From Drosophila miranda (lineage: Eukaryota; Arthropoda; Insecta; Diptera; Drosophilidae), in NCBI RefSeq assembly GCF_003369915.1, contig NC_046677.1:5642001-5706000 (forward strand): 64,000 bases of DNA. Direction: 5' to 3'. This document shows positions 1 to 12,080 of this stretch, piece after piece. The number at the start of each line of letters is the position of its first letter. Within the stretch, counting starts at the first letter, position 1. The notes below the pieces were generated by a model. That model did no database searches, was not told the origin of the DNA, and worked only from the letters and a program-made list of their open reading frames with translations. The position numbers were made by a program, and so were the translations under genes.

Positions 1-1025
1 ACAACAACAACAGCAGCAATACAGAAATGCGTATGTATCAGTATCTTTATCTGGTTCTGCATCTGCATCTGTGTGTGTGTGTGTGTGTGTGTGTAAAAAT
101 GCTTTTTACCCGTAGTACGACGCTTTTTGCAAGGCTTCATCGTCTGGGTTGTGTTTCAAGTCGAGGACCAGCGGGTTTCTCTGGACCAGAACCCGGACCC
201 GGTACAATTCGCTCTGGTCCAATTCGGATTTGATGCATTTACATTTGCACCTGTGCCACACACACACACAGAGAGAGAGAGAGACGCACCTGGGTTGTAA
301 GCTTAAGTGCCATTACATGCAATCGAGTCGAGTTTGAGTCGAGTTCAGGCCCTGTTCTGGCCCTGCTCTTTGCCTCGTGTTTTCGGCGTTTGGTCCATAA
401 GAGCATAATGCATATTTAAGCATATTTTGTAGTCTACTTTTACGGGCAGTTGGAAAACGACGTCGCCTAGGCTCTCCCTCCCTCCCTCTACCACTCTCTG
501 GGAAAGTGCACTTCATCTAGACAATTTGTTGGGCGGTTTGGTTCTTACTTCTTTGGTTCTATTTTTTTGTTGTTAGTATTTGTATGGCTTGTAAGTGGGT
601 AGATTATGCGCTGCCAAAGTTGTGACTGCTTCGAGTGTCTGGAGGTAACTATTTTGTGCAGCTTTGGACACCTCCTGCTCTACCTCGAAGGCCCGTATTA
701 TAATGGCTTCATTAAACGAACACTTGAGTTACGGTAATTGATGGAGTAAGAGGGCTTCGGGATTTAGCACGTCGCCAAAGATTGAGTATTTGTTGTTGGA
801 ATTTTGGGACCGAAAAGTAAGTCTTGCCTGCCGAAGGCAATGGATAGCCCCCCTCGCGTCCTATGTCTTGAAAAACCCCGCCATAGAACAGCTTCTTGAT
901 CCCTCATGCATTGTATAGTCTTCGGTGTTATATTGTGAGTAATTTTGTTAACAAAACATGCCAAAAACCAACATTAAAAGAAACAAGAAAACACCAAAAA
1001 CAATAACCGAAGCCATACGTTTCTT
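1..1025. other. Non-coding stretch with (TG)n microsatellite
   Basis: No supportable gene. It begins with a CAA-rich tract, has a (TG)n microsatellite at about 71-94 and a CA/GA-rich patch at 260-285. The short open frames here are GT-repeat or low-complexity translations. The last 100 bases before 1026 would be the 3' UTR of the RING gene on the minus strand; I see no clear AATAAA there. Confidence 0.6.
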
Positions 1026-1283
1026 TTAGAAGTGTATGCGAAAGTATAGCGAACTGTTCAGAGACGTTTTGCACAGGGGACATGCAGAGCTGATCTTCAC
1101 CGCCTTCCTCAGGCACTTGAAGCAGAACAGGTGTCCGCAGATGGTGGCCACTGAACACTTGTTGTGCAGGTGCTCGTAGCATATGGGGCACAATACGGCA
1201 TTGCTGCATTCCTCTGCTTCGTCGCCGCTGTCTCCCGTCAAATCAATAGCTGGAATATCGCCTCTATGTCCTGCGCGAGACAT
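1026..1283 (-). CDS. Small RING E3 ligase with SUMO-interaction-like motif (degringolade/RNF4-like)
   Basis: Single-exon frame of 85 codons with a genuine ATG (MSRAGHRGD). Residues about 11-20 read PAIDLTGDSGDE, a hydrophobic core followed by acidic residues, as in the SUMO-interacting motifs of RNF4-type SUMO-targeted ubiquitin ligases. Residues about 32-74 form a RING finger: CPIC, a histidine-containing CGHLFC, then FKC and CPLC. The protein ends LNSSLYFRIHF, which closely resembles the RNF4/degringolade ending (FFRIYL type) that is needed for RING dimerisation and activity. It is much shorter than degringolade and keeps only one SIM-like motif. The likely role, ubiquitylation of SUMO-modified nuclear proteins, is inferred from the family. 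Drosophila is known to carry several short, often testis-biased RING paralogues of this kind; whether this one is expressed is unknown. Confidence 0.8.
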   Translation of the reverse strand: MSRAGHRGDIPAIDLTGDSGDEAEECSNAVLCPICYEHLHNKCSVATICGHLFCFKCLRKAVKISSACPLCKTSLNSSLYFRIHF

Positions 1284-2264
1284 TTCGGATGAAGTCCTGG
1301 TAGAGGCAGCTTCTAAATTGATACTAAATTCGGTTGGGGCTTTTTGGAATATGATTTCCTATGTTCTGACACTAAAGCCCAATGAAAATGTTTTCAATGT
1401 TTAACAAAGATAGGAATCGGAGAGAAAGATACTTAAGTCAATAAATATTTCTAAAAAATATGTATAAATTATTTGCCACGCCTCCAACGCCACTGCCACC
1501 GCCCCAAAATCGAGCACGGCCTTCACTCGGTTTACGTTAACGTTTTGTTATTTGAAGGCATTCCGTTGTGCCGTTTGTAATATTTACCTTAACAGTTGTG
1601 AAAGTTTGCCAACATGTTGAGCATATTGCGTTTTGTACACACAACTGTACCCCTCTAACTATCTAACCATCTAACTGTTTACCCGGGCGCATGGCGTGGC
1701 GTGTTTGCCTTTTGAAAACGGCCCAAAAACCCCGACCGACCATTTCCGCAGCCAAATGCAATTTTTGGTGCAACATTTTTTTGGGTTGCGTTAAATTTTT
1801 GGGCCTAATTGAAAGCTTGGGAATTTTAAGGGGATTTTTAAAAGACTATTTAAAAAGCTAATCATTAAATAATCCTAAAGAATTTTGTGTACCATAAATC
1901 ACTTTGTTGACCGTCTTCGGGGACACCTTCCTCCCACCGAAAGCAATCTCCTGAACCGAACCCGGGCGACGGCACTCCATTATTCCCGGCGAGTACTCGC
2001 AGCACACACACACACACACATAACGTCCACTAAATCGTTTTGGACACTTTAACTATCCGCTGGGATGAGCCCCCAAAACGAAACGAAAGCAAAGGAAAGG
2101 AAAGGAAAGAAAGTGAAGTCATGCGCTTAGGGGCTGCTGCTAGCTGCTGGTCTACGGATGGGTGGTCAACGAGAACGTCGACAATTCCACGTTTCCAATT
2201 CTCCGATTCTAGTATTCCATATGTTTGCACAGACAATTCGTGTGCGGCGTGTGCGGCATGTGCG

Positions 2265-2298
2265 TGGGGCATGGGGCATGGGGCATGGGGCATGGGGC
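2265..2298. repeat. GGGGCAT minisatellite
   Basis: About four tandem copies of the 7-mer GGGGCAT inside a GC-rich patch. The open frames that cross it on both strands are simply translations of the repeat. Confidence 0.85.
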
Positions 2299-3893
2299 TG
2301 GGTTGTCCAACGTATTACGATACACTGGAAACTGAAACTGGTAGTTTTTTTGATACCACCAGCTAACACAGCTTTATTTTGAGGGCTAAAAGCCTTTGGG
2401 ATACCTATTAGTTGAGTTTTAAAGAGGTTTCTTAGGTGCATAAGTGTCTAAAGAGGAGTAAAATGATTCAAAAGTAGCTCCGAAATTAAGAGAATGATAA
2501 ATGGGAAATTTGATGATTTTTTTCTCCCGATTTAGATGATGTTTGGTATACAGATGGAAAATATCGTTATATATGAGGGCTTGAAAAATGATTCTTATAT
2601 TTTAAAAATTGTGGATACCACACAGAGAAATCTAGGGGATAATCCGGATAACTAAGGGCCATACAGGCCTATGCGTGGCGCCGCTGAAGACCGGCCGGGT
2701 TGACCTAACCTAACACAGACGAATGTGTCCCAAAAAGATAAGCAATCTCCTAGATCTTGAGGTTTTTGGGATCCTTTTCCCCTTTCTTCCTGTTACATAT
2801 GTATATCCCTTTCTGCCATGCCACTATTTTACAGGGTATCAAAAGGAGTGAGAAGAACAAGCATAGAGATGGCTGCTATTTTCATTTGTCCGGAACGTGT
2901 TTGGAAAATTAAAAGTTTCACCCAGTGAAACACAGAAAGAGACAGGACACAGAGAGGGCGAGGGAGAGGGAGATAGAAAATGAAAGTGGAACCAACTTTT
3001 CCTTTGGTGGGGTGGTGGCAGGGGGGCAGCGGGGCAGCGGGTGTTCGTTCGGGTTACGTTGCAGAAATAAATAAATATATATTTCGCCCTCCCCCTCCTC
3101 CCCTTCTCTAAATGCAATTCCCATTGTAGTATTGTTTTGTTTATCATAAACAATAAAACTTATTTTGACAAGTTTTTTGAAAAATGAAACCAACTCAAGA
3201 AAGAGACAGGGAGAGGGAGAGGGAGAGAGGGAGAGAGAGAGCAACTTGAAGTTGCTTTTCTCTTTATTAGTCGGTTTCGTTCCTCTGCCTTGCCTTGCCT
3301 TTCCAGGGTATGGACTGTGCTTCTGTCTGTCTGTCCGGCCATAAAACTTTCATAATTTGCATGACATGCATTGTGTTTGTGTGCGTGTGTGCCTGTGTGT
3401 GTGTGGCACCATCTGCCGTCGCCGTTTGTCATAATGGGTAGCGTTAGCCTGTCCAAAAACAACTCCAAAGTGCCCCCATTCCGTTCCGTGATTAATTTTG
3501 CAACGTGCGGCAGGCAGCAACCAGCAACCAGCAGCTGCTCAACCTCCAAACAAAAAAAAAAAAACAGAACAACAAAAACCAAAAACTAATATTTAAGTAT
3601 TTTTTTGTTATGTTTAAATATCTATTTTGGGTTTTTTTTTTAAGCGGAATGGCAGGTGGCTTCTACTCAACTATTTACTTGTTCTACTTTTCGTTCAAGT
3701 TCTTCTAATGTTTGTTCTTATAAAGGCCACCCTTATCTCCTAATGAATAAATGGTAATATTTACCCCTTTTTGCCTTTAAATTTCTTACCCCTTTCCTCA
3801 ATGTTTTGTGTATTAAATCGATTTGAAGCACATTCCCGAACCATTCAAAACATTTATGTAATTAACATGCAATGATTTTTTTTCTAATTGCAG

Positions 3894-4009
3894 TTGAAAT
3901 TGGAGTTTGGAGTCGACTCGTATCATACCCAGTAATCGGCTTGCCTCCCAAAAGTATGCAACACTTTAAACGTGTGAGAAAGCCAGGTGTTCAAGCAGCC
4001 AAACAAAAG
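3894..4009 (+). other. Candidate isolated coding or UTR exon
   Basis: A 116-base block is bounded by a good acceptor (a T-run, then CTAATTGCAG) and a good donor (AAAG then GTAAGC). One phase stays open throughout and would encode about 38 residues, starting EIGVWSRLVSYPVIG. I recognise no domain and cannot find partner exons, so this may be an exon of a large gene spanning the region or a chance pairing of splice-like motifs. Confidence 0.2.
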
Positions 4010-5144
4010 GTAAGCTTTTTATGCCTTATTTCAGAATACTACCTTATAACCTCTGAAGAGGGTTAAAACAGTGAACCTTGATTCGATTTTCTTTGTCTTA
4101 AAATCCCCCTCCTCCAGAAATTCCAATAAATGATTTCCCCCCCCTCCAACATCCAATAACAATAGTAATTATTAAGTGAAGCGCATTCCAGAATTGCCCA
4201 TTCCTCACGTTACTGGAAAAAAAACGCACCGCACAGCCACTCGCGGAAATGTAACAAAATATTTTCATAAATATTTTTCTTTATTTTTATACATACGATC
4301 CCCCCCTCCCCACCACTCCCGCCCACCATTTTGAGGGCAATTTGTGAAGCAGTAGGCCATGGAATTTTTTTATACGATTGCATGTGGCAAGGCCTTGGGG
4401 CACAGCCCCCCACTGGACTGCCGACTCAACGGCTACTCAGCGAGAGAATTAATAACGCCATGCGTCGCATTTGCATGCAGAGGCACCAAAAAAAAAATAA
4501 AGTAAATGAAAAAAAAAAACCGACTCCCCCCCACCAGACTCCAGGCCATCCTGTCACGCCTCGTAAATTTTTTAGGCAAATATTGAATTGTTGGAGCAAA
4601 AAACTGAAAGAAAGACAAAGAAAAAAGGAAAAAAAAAACCCATATGGAAATAGTTGGATGGTAGAGGAGACACTTTGGATGCCCTAACCATAACATTCCA
4701 AGGGTGGAAAGGATTCGTTTCAACCAACGTTTACCTGTGACTGGCAAAGCGGCATTCAGCTGAAACGAATAGGGGGAATATTCATCCACTGCAGAGCATT
4801 AACCATTCGCTTATTGCTTTCCCTTAAATTTCCCTGATTTTTACGCATTGTAATTTTTATTGTAGACTTTTTCTTATCGAAATGGTAAATATAATTAATA
4901 GCGTCAGCTGGCAATCGTTTGTGCAATTTTTATGCACTTTAAAGGTCTCTCTTTATACGATATATACGATATATATGTATATATATATTGATCTCCTACT
5001 CCCCCTGTGGTCGGTCCAGCCGTTCATTCGTGGCATCTTTTCACGCTCGATAAATGCATTTGTGCATATAAATTGCTTATTTATTGTTTGCACCCATAAC
5101 AATTTTTTTAATTGCCAGGACAGACACAGTCACCAGTACTGTAT

Positions 5145-5165
5145 GGGGGGGGGGGGGGGGGGGGG
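5145..5165. repeat. Poly-G tract
   Basis: An uninterrupted run of 21 G on the plus strand, followed by AGGGC. Such runs can form G-quadruplexes and are unstable in length and in sequencing. Confidence 0.9.
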
Positions 5166-6881
5166 AGGGCTTAGGCGCGACGAGTCACGCAGTCACAGGA
5201 AATTGTATCTAAATTCAATTTCACATGGGGGCTTTGGTATCTTCCCAGAGAGAGAGAACTCTCCACATTAAAAGTACGTGTCAAATTAAATTGTTGTGCC
5301 TGTTTACACCAGTTCCGTGCTCCCCATTTCCGTTCTAACCCCTAACCTAATCCAACGTTTAGACGGTTAGTGGGTTTGCCTGATTTCGTTTTCGGCCCAA
5401 GCTAAATGCCAGAGATTTATGTTTATGGCTGTTCCGTGTCAGTGTCTGGTGTGTCCTCTGCGTAGGATTCGGCTGGTTTCTGTGTCATATTCAATATTTA
5501 TTCTGTTGCCATTTGTCCTTGACTTTAAAGTGAACAGATTGAGGTATTTTATATGAGTTTTGAGGTGGGAAGGTGGACTAAAAACTTGAGAGTCCAATTG
5601 GTAAATCCCTTGGGGCAAGCCTAGGAATGCAGCCCAGATCCCATGATAATATACTGTTTAAACATCTACAGGTTCGAGAAGTTTATCCTATGAGATCTAA
5701 CTGAAAGTATCGTAAGAAAGTGTACAAATCGTTATTGTTCTTTAAGAGTCTACCAAGAATCTTTGTTATTTGAGTATTTTAGAGCATATATACGCATAAA
5801 AAAGGTGAGAAGTCTAGGAATTTGTAAATAATTTATTCTTAAAATCCAAGCCTTATATATAATCTAGCAATTCTATTATCATCGCCAGACCCACTGAAGG
5901 GATGGTATGTTGAGTGGTATCTAAAGACTATATTGGACAAGTGTTTATCCACTTGTTAAAGGGTTTACCGATCTCCGCTGACAGAGAAGACCCGTGAGGA
6001 TCATAAATTGTGTAAATTATGTAATTTTTACCCTTAAATTTAGATATCGGGTATGGTTTTAGGAAAGATTGTGCTATATAAAAGCACAAAGGCCGAAACA
6101 GTAAATTTTCCTACAATTAAAATCAGAAAATCTTTAAAATACATTCAATTTTTTTGAAAACTTAAACTTAAAACTTTAAAGTTTTTCCCCTTGAAAATTA
6201 AAATGGTTTTTCACATTTCGGTTTTTCGTGCCCCGAGGTCCGGGCTTCGATTGGAACTCGAGTTGTGTCGCAGGCCCTCGAATGTCTCGACATTTCAAAT
6301 CACAGCGTTGTACACATGGCACTCTTTAAGCTGTTTGAAGTAGCCATCGAAGAGGGAGAGAGTGACTGTGCTCGGTGTACAGTAGTATGTAGTTTTGACA
6401 TGTCTTTGCGCTGGCAATACGTTTGCCAATTGCCCGAGTAGGCGAGCATGGGTCCCTTTTCTCCCCCTCTCCCCCTCTGTCTCTGTCTCTGTCTCTCTTG
6501 TTGTCTGTGGCGAAACGTGCCCAACTTTTGTTCGGCAAAAGTTGTTGATAGATAGAAAACGGGGCCAAGGGTCACCAGTCGGCAGTCACATGGCTGACTG
6601 CCACACCAGGGGACATGGGTAATTATCGAGACAATGCGCGCTCGCTGGCCTCCCCCCAAGTTTGTCATCGGGTCTCCAGCTCCAGACCCTCTTTTCTGTC
6701 TCTGGTGTACACTCGCACGATGGTTTGGTATTCTTCTTTCTCATTTTTTTTTTTGTTTTTTTTTTTGTGTGCTGTTGGCCCAGGAAGTGCAGTAAATTGT
6801 GCGACACAAAAATAGTACCTACAGCAGGACAATGGCGTTGGAAAATGCGCCATGCAGCGCAACGAAGCGCCTGGACACAGA

Positions 6882-6921
6882 ACCCAGGACCCAGGACCCA
6901 GGCCCAGGCCCAGGCCCAGGA
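6882..6921. repeat. CCCAGGA/CCCAGGC minisatellite
   Basis: Three CCCAGGA-type units pass into four CCCAGG-type units. It makes long proline/glycine-like frames in several phases, which are not genes. Confidence 0.85.
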
Positions 6922-7554
6922 CATTCAATATGTCGGGTCGGAGAGGGGAAGAGGGTGTATGCCTTGTGCTGCACAACAGACGCTTGTCATCAGCAGACGT
7001 GACTAGACGACAACAACATCGGCAACAAGAGCAACAAGAACAGACGGCAAGCACCCCGTTCCACCCGTCCGCCCGACAACTAAAGACAAAACATGCTCTC
7101 GGCGGCCTGGCGTTGTGTGGGTGTACTGTACTGGGGGTCGTAGGTTAAACCCAAGCAATTGTGCATTAAATTGCACTAAGCCAGCTGATTCGACTCGTCG
7201 AGAGCCCCTACTCGAAGCTGGCAAAAACCCCATTAAAAAAGGGGAAGCCCAAAGAAGCACTTAAGAGACACAGCCATGGATCGTATGGGTGGCACAATAT
7301 GTTTCAAATGGTAACACAAAAAGGAGTTAGTGGAATGGAAAGCTCTCCACTAATTTAGCAACTAATGTCCTTAAAAAAAAAAACCCCCACAACTCGTCTG
7401 TTGTGGCGCCCATAAAGTTGAGTTCATCAAGCTGTTTTTGGCTTTTGTTATTGCACTTGACTGGGAGCCACCATGCCTCACCTCACTGGCATCTCAATGT
7501 GTTGATTTGTTGTAAGTTGAGCCACTAAAAACACGCACAAAAAACTTAGGGAAA

Positions 7555-7641
7555 ACGAAGGGAAAAAGAAGGGAAAGCGAAGGCAAAACGACGGAAAAAC
7601 GAAGGCAAAACGAAGGCAAAACGAAAGGAAAGCGAAGGCAA
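7555..7641. repeat. Degenerate 11-base tandem repeat
   Basis: About eight imperfect copies of a unit like GAAGGCAAAAC. On the minus strand it reads as Phe/Leu/Ser-rich frames. Confidence 0.75.
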
Positions 7642-8134
7642 ATGACTTTTCAATGTGACGGAACACAAAGCCAGGGAAATTGTTTAATTAGTTTGAATAG
7701 ATGGATGGAGGAATAGTTGTAAGGGGAATGGTGGTTCTTGTCTAAGTACAGGGATTAAGCCAAAAGCATTCAGTTACACAGAAACCTACAACTTTTGTCT
7801 ACTTTTAAAAGGGGATCAAGAATCGTAATCCCACAGAAGAAATTTCAAGGGTTCCAAGAGGTATACACACACTAGGGGACAAGCTTCGCTCGTTTGCCCA
7901 CCCCCGGCTCACTCGCTACGGTCGCTCACGCCGATATGAGTCAAATATAGGACGATAATAGAGAGAAAATTTATAATTTGTGGGATATTTCGTACATTAA
8001 TTTAATATTTCAATACAACAAAATTTTTCATTCGATATATATATTTTGTATATCCTTAAAATCAAAATCTTCCTCTACTTAACTGCCTTAAAGTGTTTTT
8101 TTGATGTGTTTAAATAATTTTGAAAGCCCTCCAA

Positions 8135-8773
8135 TTATGCGGGCAGCTGTAGCTTCCTGTTCTGCAGGACCTTGGTAATATATAGATAGAAGAAATCACA
8201 GTAGAGTATAGTTTGAACGAGGCCAGCGATGATGGCAATTAAATCGAAATGCGACTCTGCGATGTAGCGATAAACCCAATTGCAGACATACAGCGCCCGA
8301 TAGGAGCCCAAGGCAAAGAGATAGTGGCTCGTTATGGACTCGGCTTCTCCAGTCTTGGCCACCATAAATAGTTGCGGCAGGATGGCAACGGATTCCAAAT
8401 AAATTGAAAAGGTCCAGAGTATTTCCAAAACGGAAAATTCATGATTCAAGAAAAGCGAAAGCAAGGCACACGGCACCAGGAGGTAAGCAATGCGGAACGA
8501 GTCATGATTGTGATCGTACGATGCCTTGAACTTGCGATAAATCAGATTCAGAGTAGCTCCAGAAGTACCCAAAAATACCAACTTCATTGTCGAATTATAG
8601 AAGCTCACATACGAGGTCATGATATCCAAATAGCGCATAAAGTAGACGAGTGCAAACAGTATCTGCGACTTGCCCGATATACCGGCACACGAACGAGATT
8701 TCCATATTTTATGCAACAGTATTACAATGGCTAAGACATGGGCCAGATCTGCCATGAGACGAAATATATTCAT
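8135..8773 (-). CDS. ER lumen protein-retaining receptor (KDEL receptor) paralogue, intronless
   Basis: A complete 212-codon frame from a real ATG ([12 protein letters not shown]), exactly the usual length of KDEL receptors. It has the seven-helix receptor fold and family blocks: [12 protein letters not shown] near 27-38, RYLD near 47-50, [44 protein letters not shown] and [13 protein letters not shown]. Residues known to bind the retrieval signal (Arg5, His12, Arg47, Asp50 and the YR..Y..N...R set around 158-169) are kept. The family retrieves escaped ER proteins from the Golgi by COPI transport. It is clearly diverged from the very conserved Drosophila KdelR, and its C-terminus ([10 protein letters not shown]) has lost part of the lysine cluster used for COPI retrieval. 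With no intron, it is probably an old retrogene copy that stayed under selection. I see no poly-A remnant or target duplication. Confidence 0.88.
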   Translation of the reverse strand: MNIFRLMADLAHVLAIVILLHKIWKSRSCAGISGKSQILFALVYFMRYLDIMTSYVSFYNSTMKLVFLGTSGATLNLIYRKFKASYDHNHDSFRIAYLLVPCALLSLFLNHEFSVLEILWTFSIYLESVAILPQLFMVAKTGEAESITSHYLFALGSYRALYVCNWVYRYIAESHFDLIAIIAGLVQTILYCDFFYLYITKVLQNRKLQLPA

Positions 8774-10181
8774 CCTGAATGAAATGGGAGTTTATTTTTG
8801 GGGCTTCAGTGGATAGTCGTATGAAATACTGAATCCAAATGTACAGTAGAGACGATCTAAGCAGGGGTTACCCTGTCGTTGGATTTATTTTAATATAAAC
8901 TGGACTTTAGCTAGTTTGAACTTTTTGGATAGCTTTAATAGCTTTTTTGATCGCCATTGAGTATGTCTAGTATTTTTTTTGGTAGTTTTCTGGTTCTGTT
9001 TACATATCTAGTATTTATTCGAGAATTTGTATGGATAAGATCGCATGTCTAATATTTATTGGTATTTTTGTTAGTATTTTCTAGTATTTTTTTGTTATTA
9101 AATTGCAATCCAAATCTCTTTAATTTTAATAACATCGAATCGCTCTAATACGCATCATTTTCACAGTATTCTTTCCATCAATTCAAGTGATTTAAAGGTC
9201 TGGAACAATATTGTAAGAATTTCTCAGCTTAAGCTGAAATTTTACATTAAACCAACATTCAATTAGTCGAATAAATGTTCAAATCAAATTAATTTAAATT
9301 TTAGAGCAAAAAGGTAATGCTTTGCTAATGCAACAACAACATAGAAGAAATTATTATCAATAAATTTTTGATAATCAATTCAGTGAAGCGTAAATAAAGC
9401 CCCAATGAATGGGGGGTGGTGGGGGGGGGGGGGGGGGGGTTCGATGACATTAACAGGGGATTTTGCAGAGGGGGAGGCTATGCGATGGGGGGAAAACTAT
9501 TTACTACTCGGTATCTGGCTTTTATTTTAGCGCGTTGATGCGGAAGATGAACGAAAAGAGACAGAGAACCGAGGGACCGCTCTCTCTCTCTCTCTCTCTC
9601 TCTATTGTGTGAATGAGATTTATGGGTTTCTATACCCTTTAGAATGGAAGCTACAACTTAGTGCACTAAAGCATTGAATTGTGATTAACGTTTAATTGCA
9701 ATTAGAGAGAAAATTAAACGTTTCAATTGTTTAGGGAATATTTAGGGGAAGATTGTGGATTGAAATAAATCCAAAATGATAGAAGCTGAAGGATCTATTG
9801 GATGGGAAAGAATTTAAAGGGATTTCGTATTGATCAGTCTCCAAAAACTTGAAAAAAAAAAATATTTATTGGCTTATAAAATCAAAAAGTAATAATTCCC
9901 TTATCGACATACGCCATTCGAGTCTGGGGATGTGCAGCAACAGCAAGAACCCGCGACCTAACAAAATAAGATTTTTCCAAACGAAAACCCTACGAGCGAT
10001 GACCAACGAGCTCCTGTTTTGCTCTGGAAAGATATCCATATCCCTGAAATTGGGGATCGAGTAAACCCAAATCTAAGACAGCAGCTAGTGGAATACTAGA
10101 CCCTTAAATACCACACAAACTTGAGCCTCTACATCCGTCAAATATCATAAGTAGAATAATTTCCAAAAATAATCTATACCT
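8774..10181. other. Non-coding AT-rich spacer
   Basis: No gene seen. It contains a broken G-run at 9411-9439, a (CT)n tract at about 9581-9603 and TAGTATTTTT-type AT-rich repeats at about 8970-9110. The bases just upstream of 8773 would be the promoter of the KDEL-receptor paralogue; no TATA box is obvious. Confidence 0.55.
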
Positions 10182-10245
10182 TTTAGAGAGGTATATATAT
10201 ATTAATGATTATGTTTTAAAAAATAAAACAGAAAATATAATTTAA

Positions 10246-11207
10246 CGAGGGGGAACGTTGTGAGTTGCTGCGGACACCGCAACTCTACGGTTATACCCGA
10301 TACTAAGTCAGTATGGCTCTCCTCCGGCAGACGCCGCTAATATTAAACGACACGACAAAGAGTGCGTGCGAGAGAGACAGAAAATCAGTCTGAGCGTGAC
10401 GTCGGGCGCTGCGTAGCCAGTGCAAATTGATTTGTTCCTTTTGGCTATAAAAATGATCTGATCCAGATTCAGCAATCTGATAGATATGATCATTATCTAT
10501 GATTCTGCGTTTTTAGTTTTCTCGAATGTGCAATATTGTGGATGCAACAGATTTTCGTCTTTTGTGGGGGCGGAAGGGGGTGGGGCAAAATTTTGAGTTA
10601 TACGTTTTATAGTGAGAACTAACAGTAGTGCGGATACCAAATTTGGTTACTCTAGCCTTAATAGTCTCTGAGATTTGTGAATATCCCCAGATTTTCGTCC
10701 TTTGCGGGGGCGGAAGGGGGTGTGGCGAAATTTTGAAACAAACTCGTCTCGGTCCGATATATTAGGAGTGTGGATACCAAATTTGGTTGCTCTAGCTTTT
10801 ATAGTCTCTGAGATCTAGGCGCTAATGTTTTACTCTAAGCAAAGCCGCCTATGCTACGTGTGTGTTAGAGAGAGACAGGGCGAGAAAAAATGAAATTGTT
10901 TTCTTGATGCTGGCTATAATAATAATACGATCCAATTCAGATTCCGCAGTCTTAAAGATATGGTCATTCTCTACGATTCTGCGTTTTTGGTTTTCTCGTA
11001 TCTCTAAAAATGTGGATGAAGGGGACGGACAGACGGACGGACGGACAGACAGACAGGGCTCAATCGACTCGGCTATTGATGCTGATCAAAAATATATACA
11101 TATGTGTACTTTATGGGGTCGGAAACGATTCCTTCTGGACGTTACACACATCCATTTTCACCACAAATCTAATATACCCCAATACTCATTTTGAGTATCG
11201 GGTATAA
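10246..11207 (-). mobile_element. DINE-1/INE-1-type Helitron remnant (copy A)
   Basis: In minus-strand orientation it opens with TATACCCGATACTCAAAATG, followed by the family's GGAATCGTTTCCGACCCC and TCTTGATCAGCATCAATAGC blocks and a GTCT/GTCC tract. It ends with a GCGGTGTCCGC hairpin and CCCCCTCGT. It has no coding capacity, as usual for this non-autonomous family. At its 5' end it is followed by about 25 bases (11212-11236) that match the host sequence next to the DINE-1 copies upstream of the BTBD9-like genes. Confidence 0.8.
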
Positions 11208-11946
11208 AAACATGGGCACAACGGCCGAGTCGCAAAGAAAAAGCCTTTGTTCTCTGAGCACAACCGAAAGATAAGGAAAACAGTTGGCCAGGAGTACTCC
11301 AAAAGGACCAAAGCTGGTGTGATGATGTAATATCCTTAGACGAAAGCAAATCCAAGACTATGGTTTGCCGGAAACTAAATCCTGAGCTGCATAAAAATCA
11401 CTCAAGATCAACAGTGAAACACGGCGGCGGTACCGTTATGATTTGGGGCTGCATTTCGACAAAAAGAACTATGAAATCTGGTGTTCATTGAAGGGATAAT
11501 GAATCAAGAACAGTATCTGAAAATTTCCCCCAGAGAATATACCATTATCCAATTGTTTGTTTTTGTAAAGGTAATGTTTAATTATATTTGAATACGTTTT
11601 ACACACTGGATTCCATTCGGATCCCCTCGCCATACATATCTACCATGAAAGATTGTATCTATGTATGTCCTCGGCAGCCGAAGTTGATCTTTCCTTTTCG
11701 GCATTGGTTGAAATTTTACGCGTGTAAGAAATAGAAAATAGGAATCTTGGAAATTGTGTGCTGACAGGTTGCACCACAGCGAATGTGCAGGGACAAGGCT
11801 AATCAAACAGGCAATCGTTGTTCTTATAGCATTTTTTCACTCTGTTGTTGCTCTAGTAGTTCACTGTAGTGGCAGCTCTTCTTGTACTCCCCTCACTTGG
11901 TTTCCATTAACTGGTTGATTGTCTTTTAAATTTGAATGCTGTGCAT

Positions 11947-11952
11947 TTTATT
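11947..11952 (-). terminator. Poly-A signal of BTBD9-like copy 1
   Basis: AATAAA on the minus strand, about 130 bases past the stop codon. It is conserved at the same distance in copies 2 and 3. Confidence 0.6.
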
Positions 11953-12080
11953 CATATATATACGGCTACTAAAATCTATATTTCCTGTAGAGTAGAGATG
12001 GATACGACTACCTTTCACTTTAATCAAAGGACGTAACTTTCCCCACCCAGAGGTCGCTGCTGATGCACAAAGTCACAGTG

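Larger units (their letters stand above)
1284..8134. other. Long non-coding region rich in simple repeats
   Basis: No gene is supported in these 6.8 kb apart from one weak candidate exon (3894-4009). It holds AT-rich stretches, homopolymer runs, a 7-base minisatellite at about 2265-2298, a CCCAGG-type array at about 6882-6921, a G21 tract at 5145-5165 and an 11-base degenerate repeat at about 7555-7641. At about 2633-2720 there is a short piece ending in GACCTAACCTAAC that looks like a decayed repeat, family not recognised. The composition is typical of Drosophila intergenic or long-intron DNA. Confidence 0.55.
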
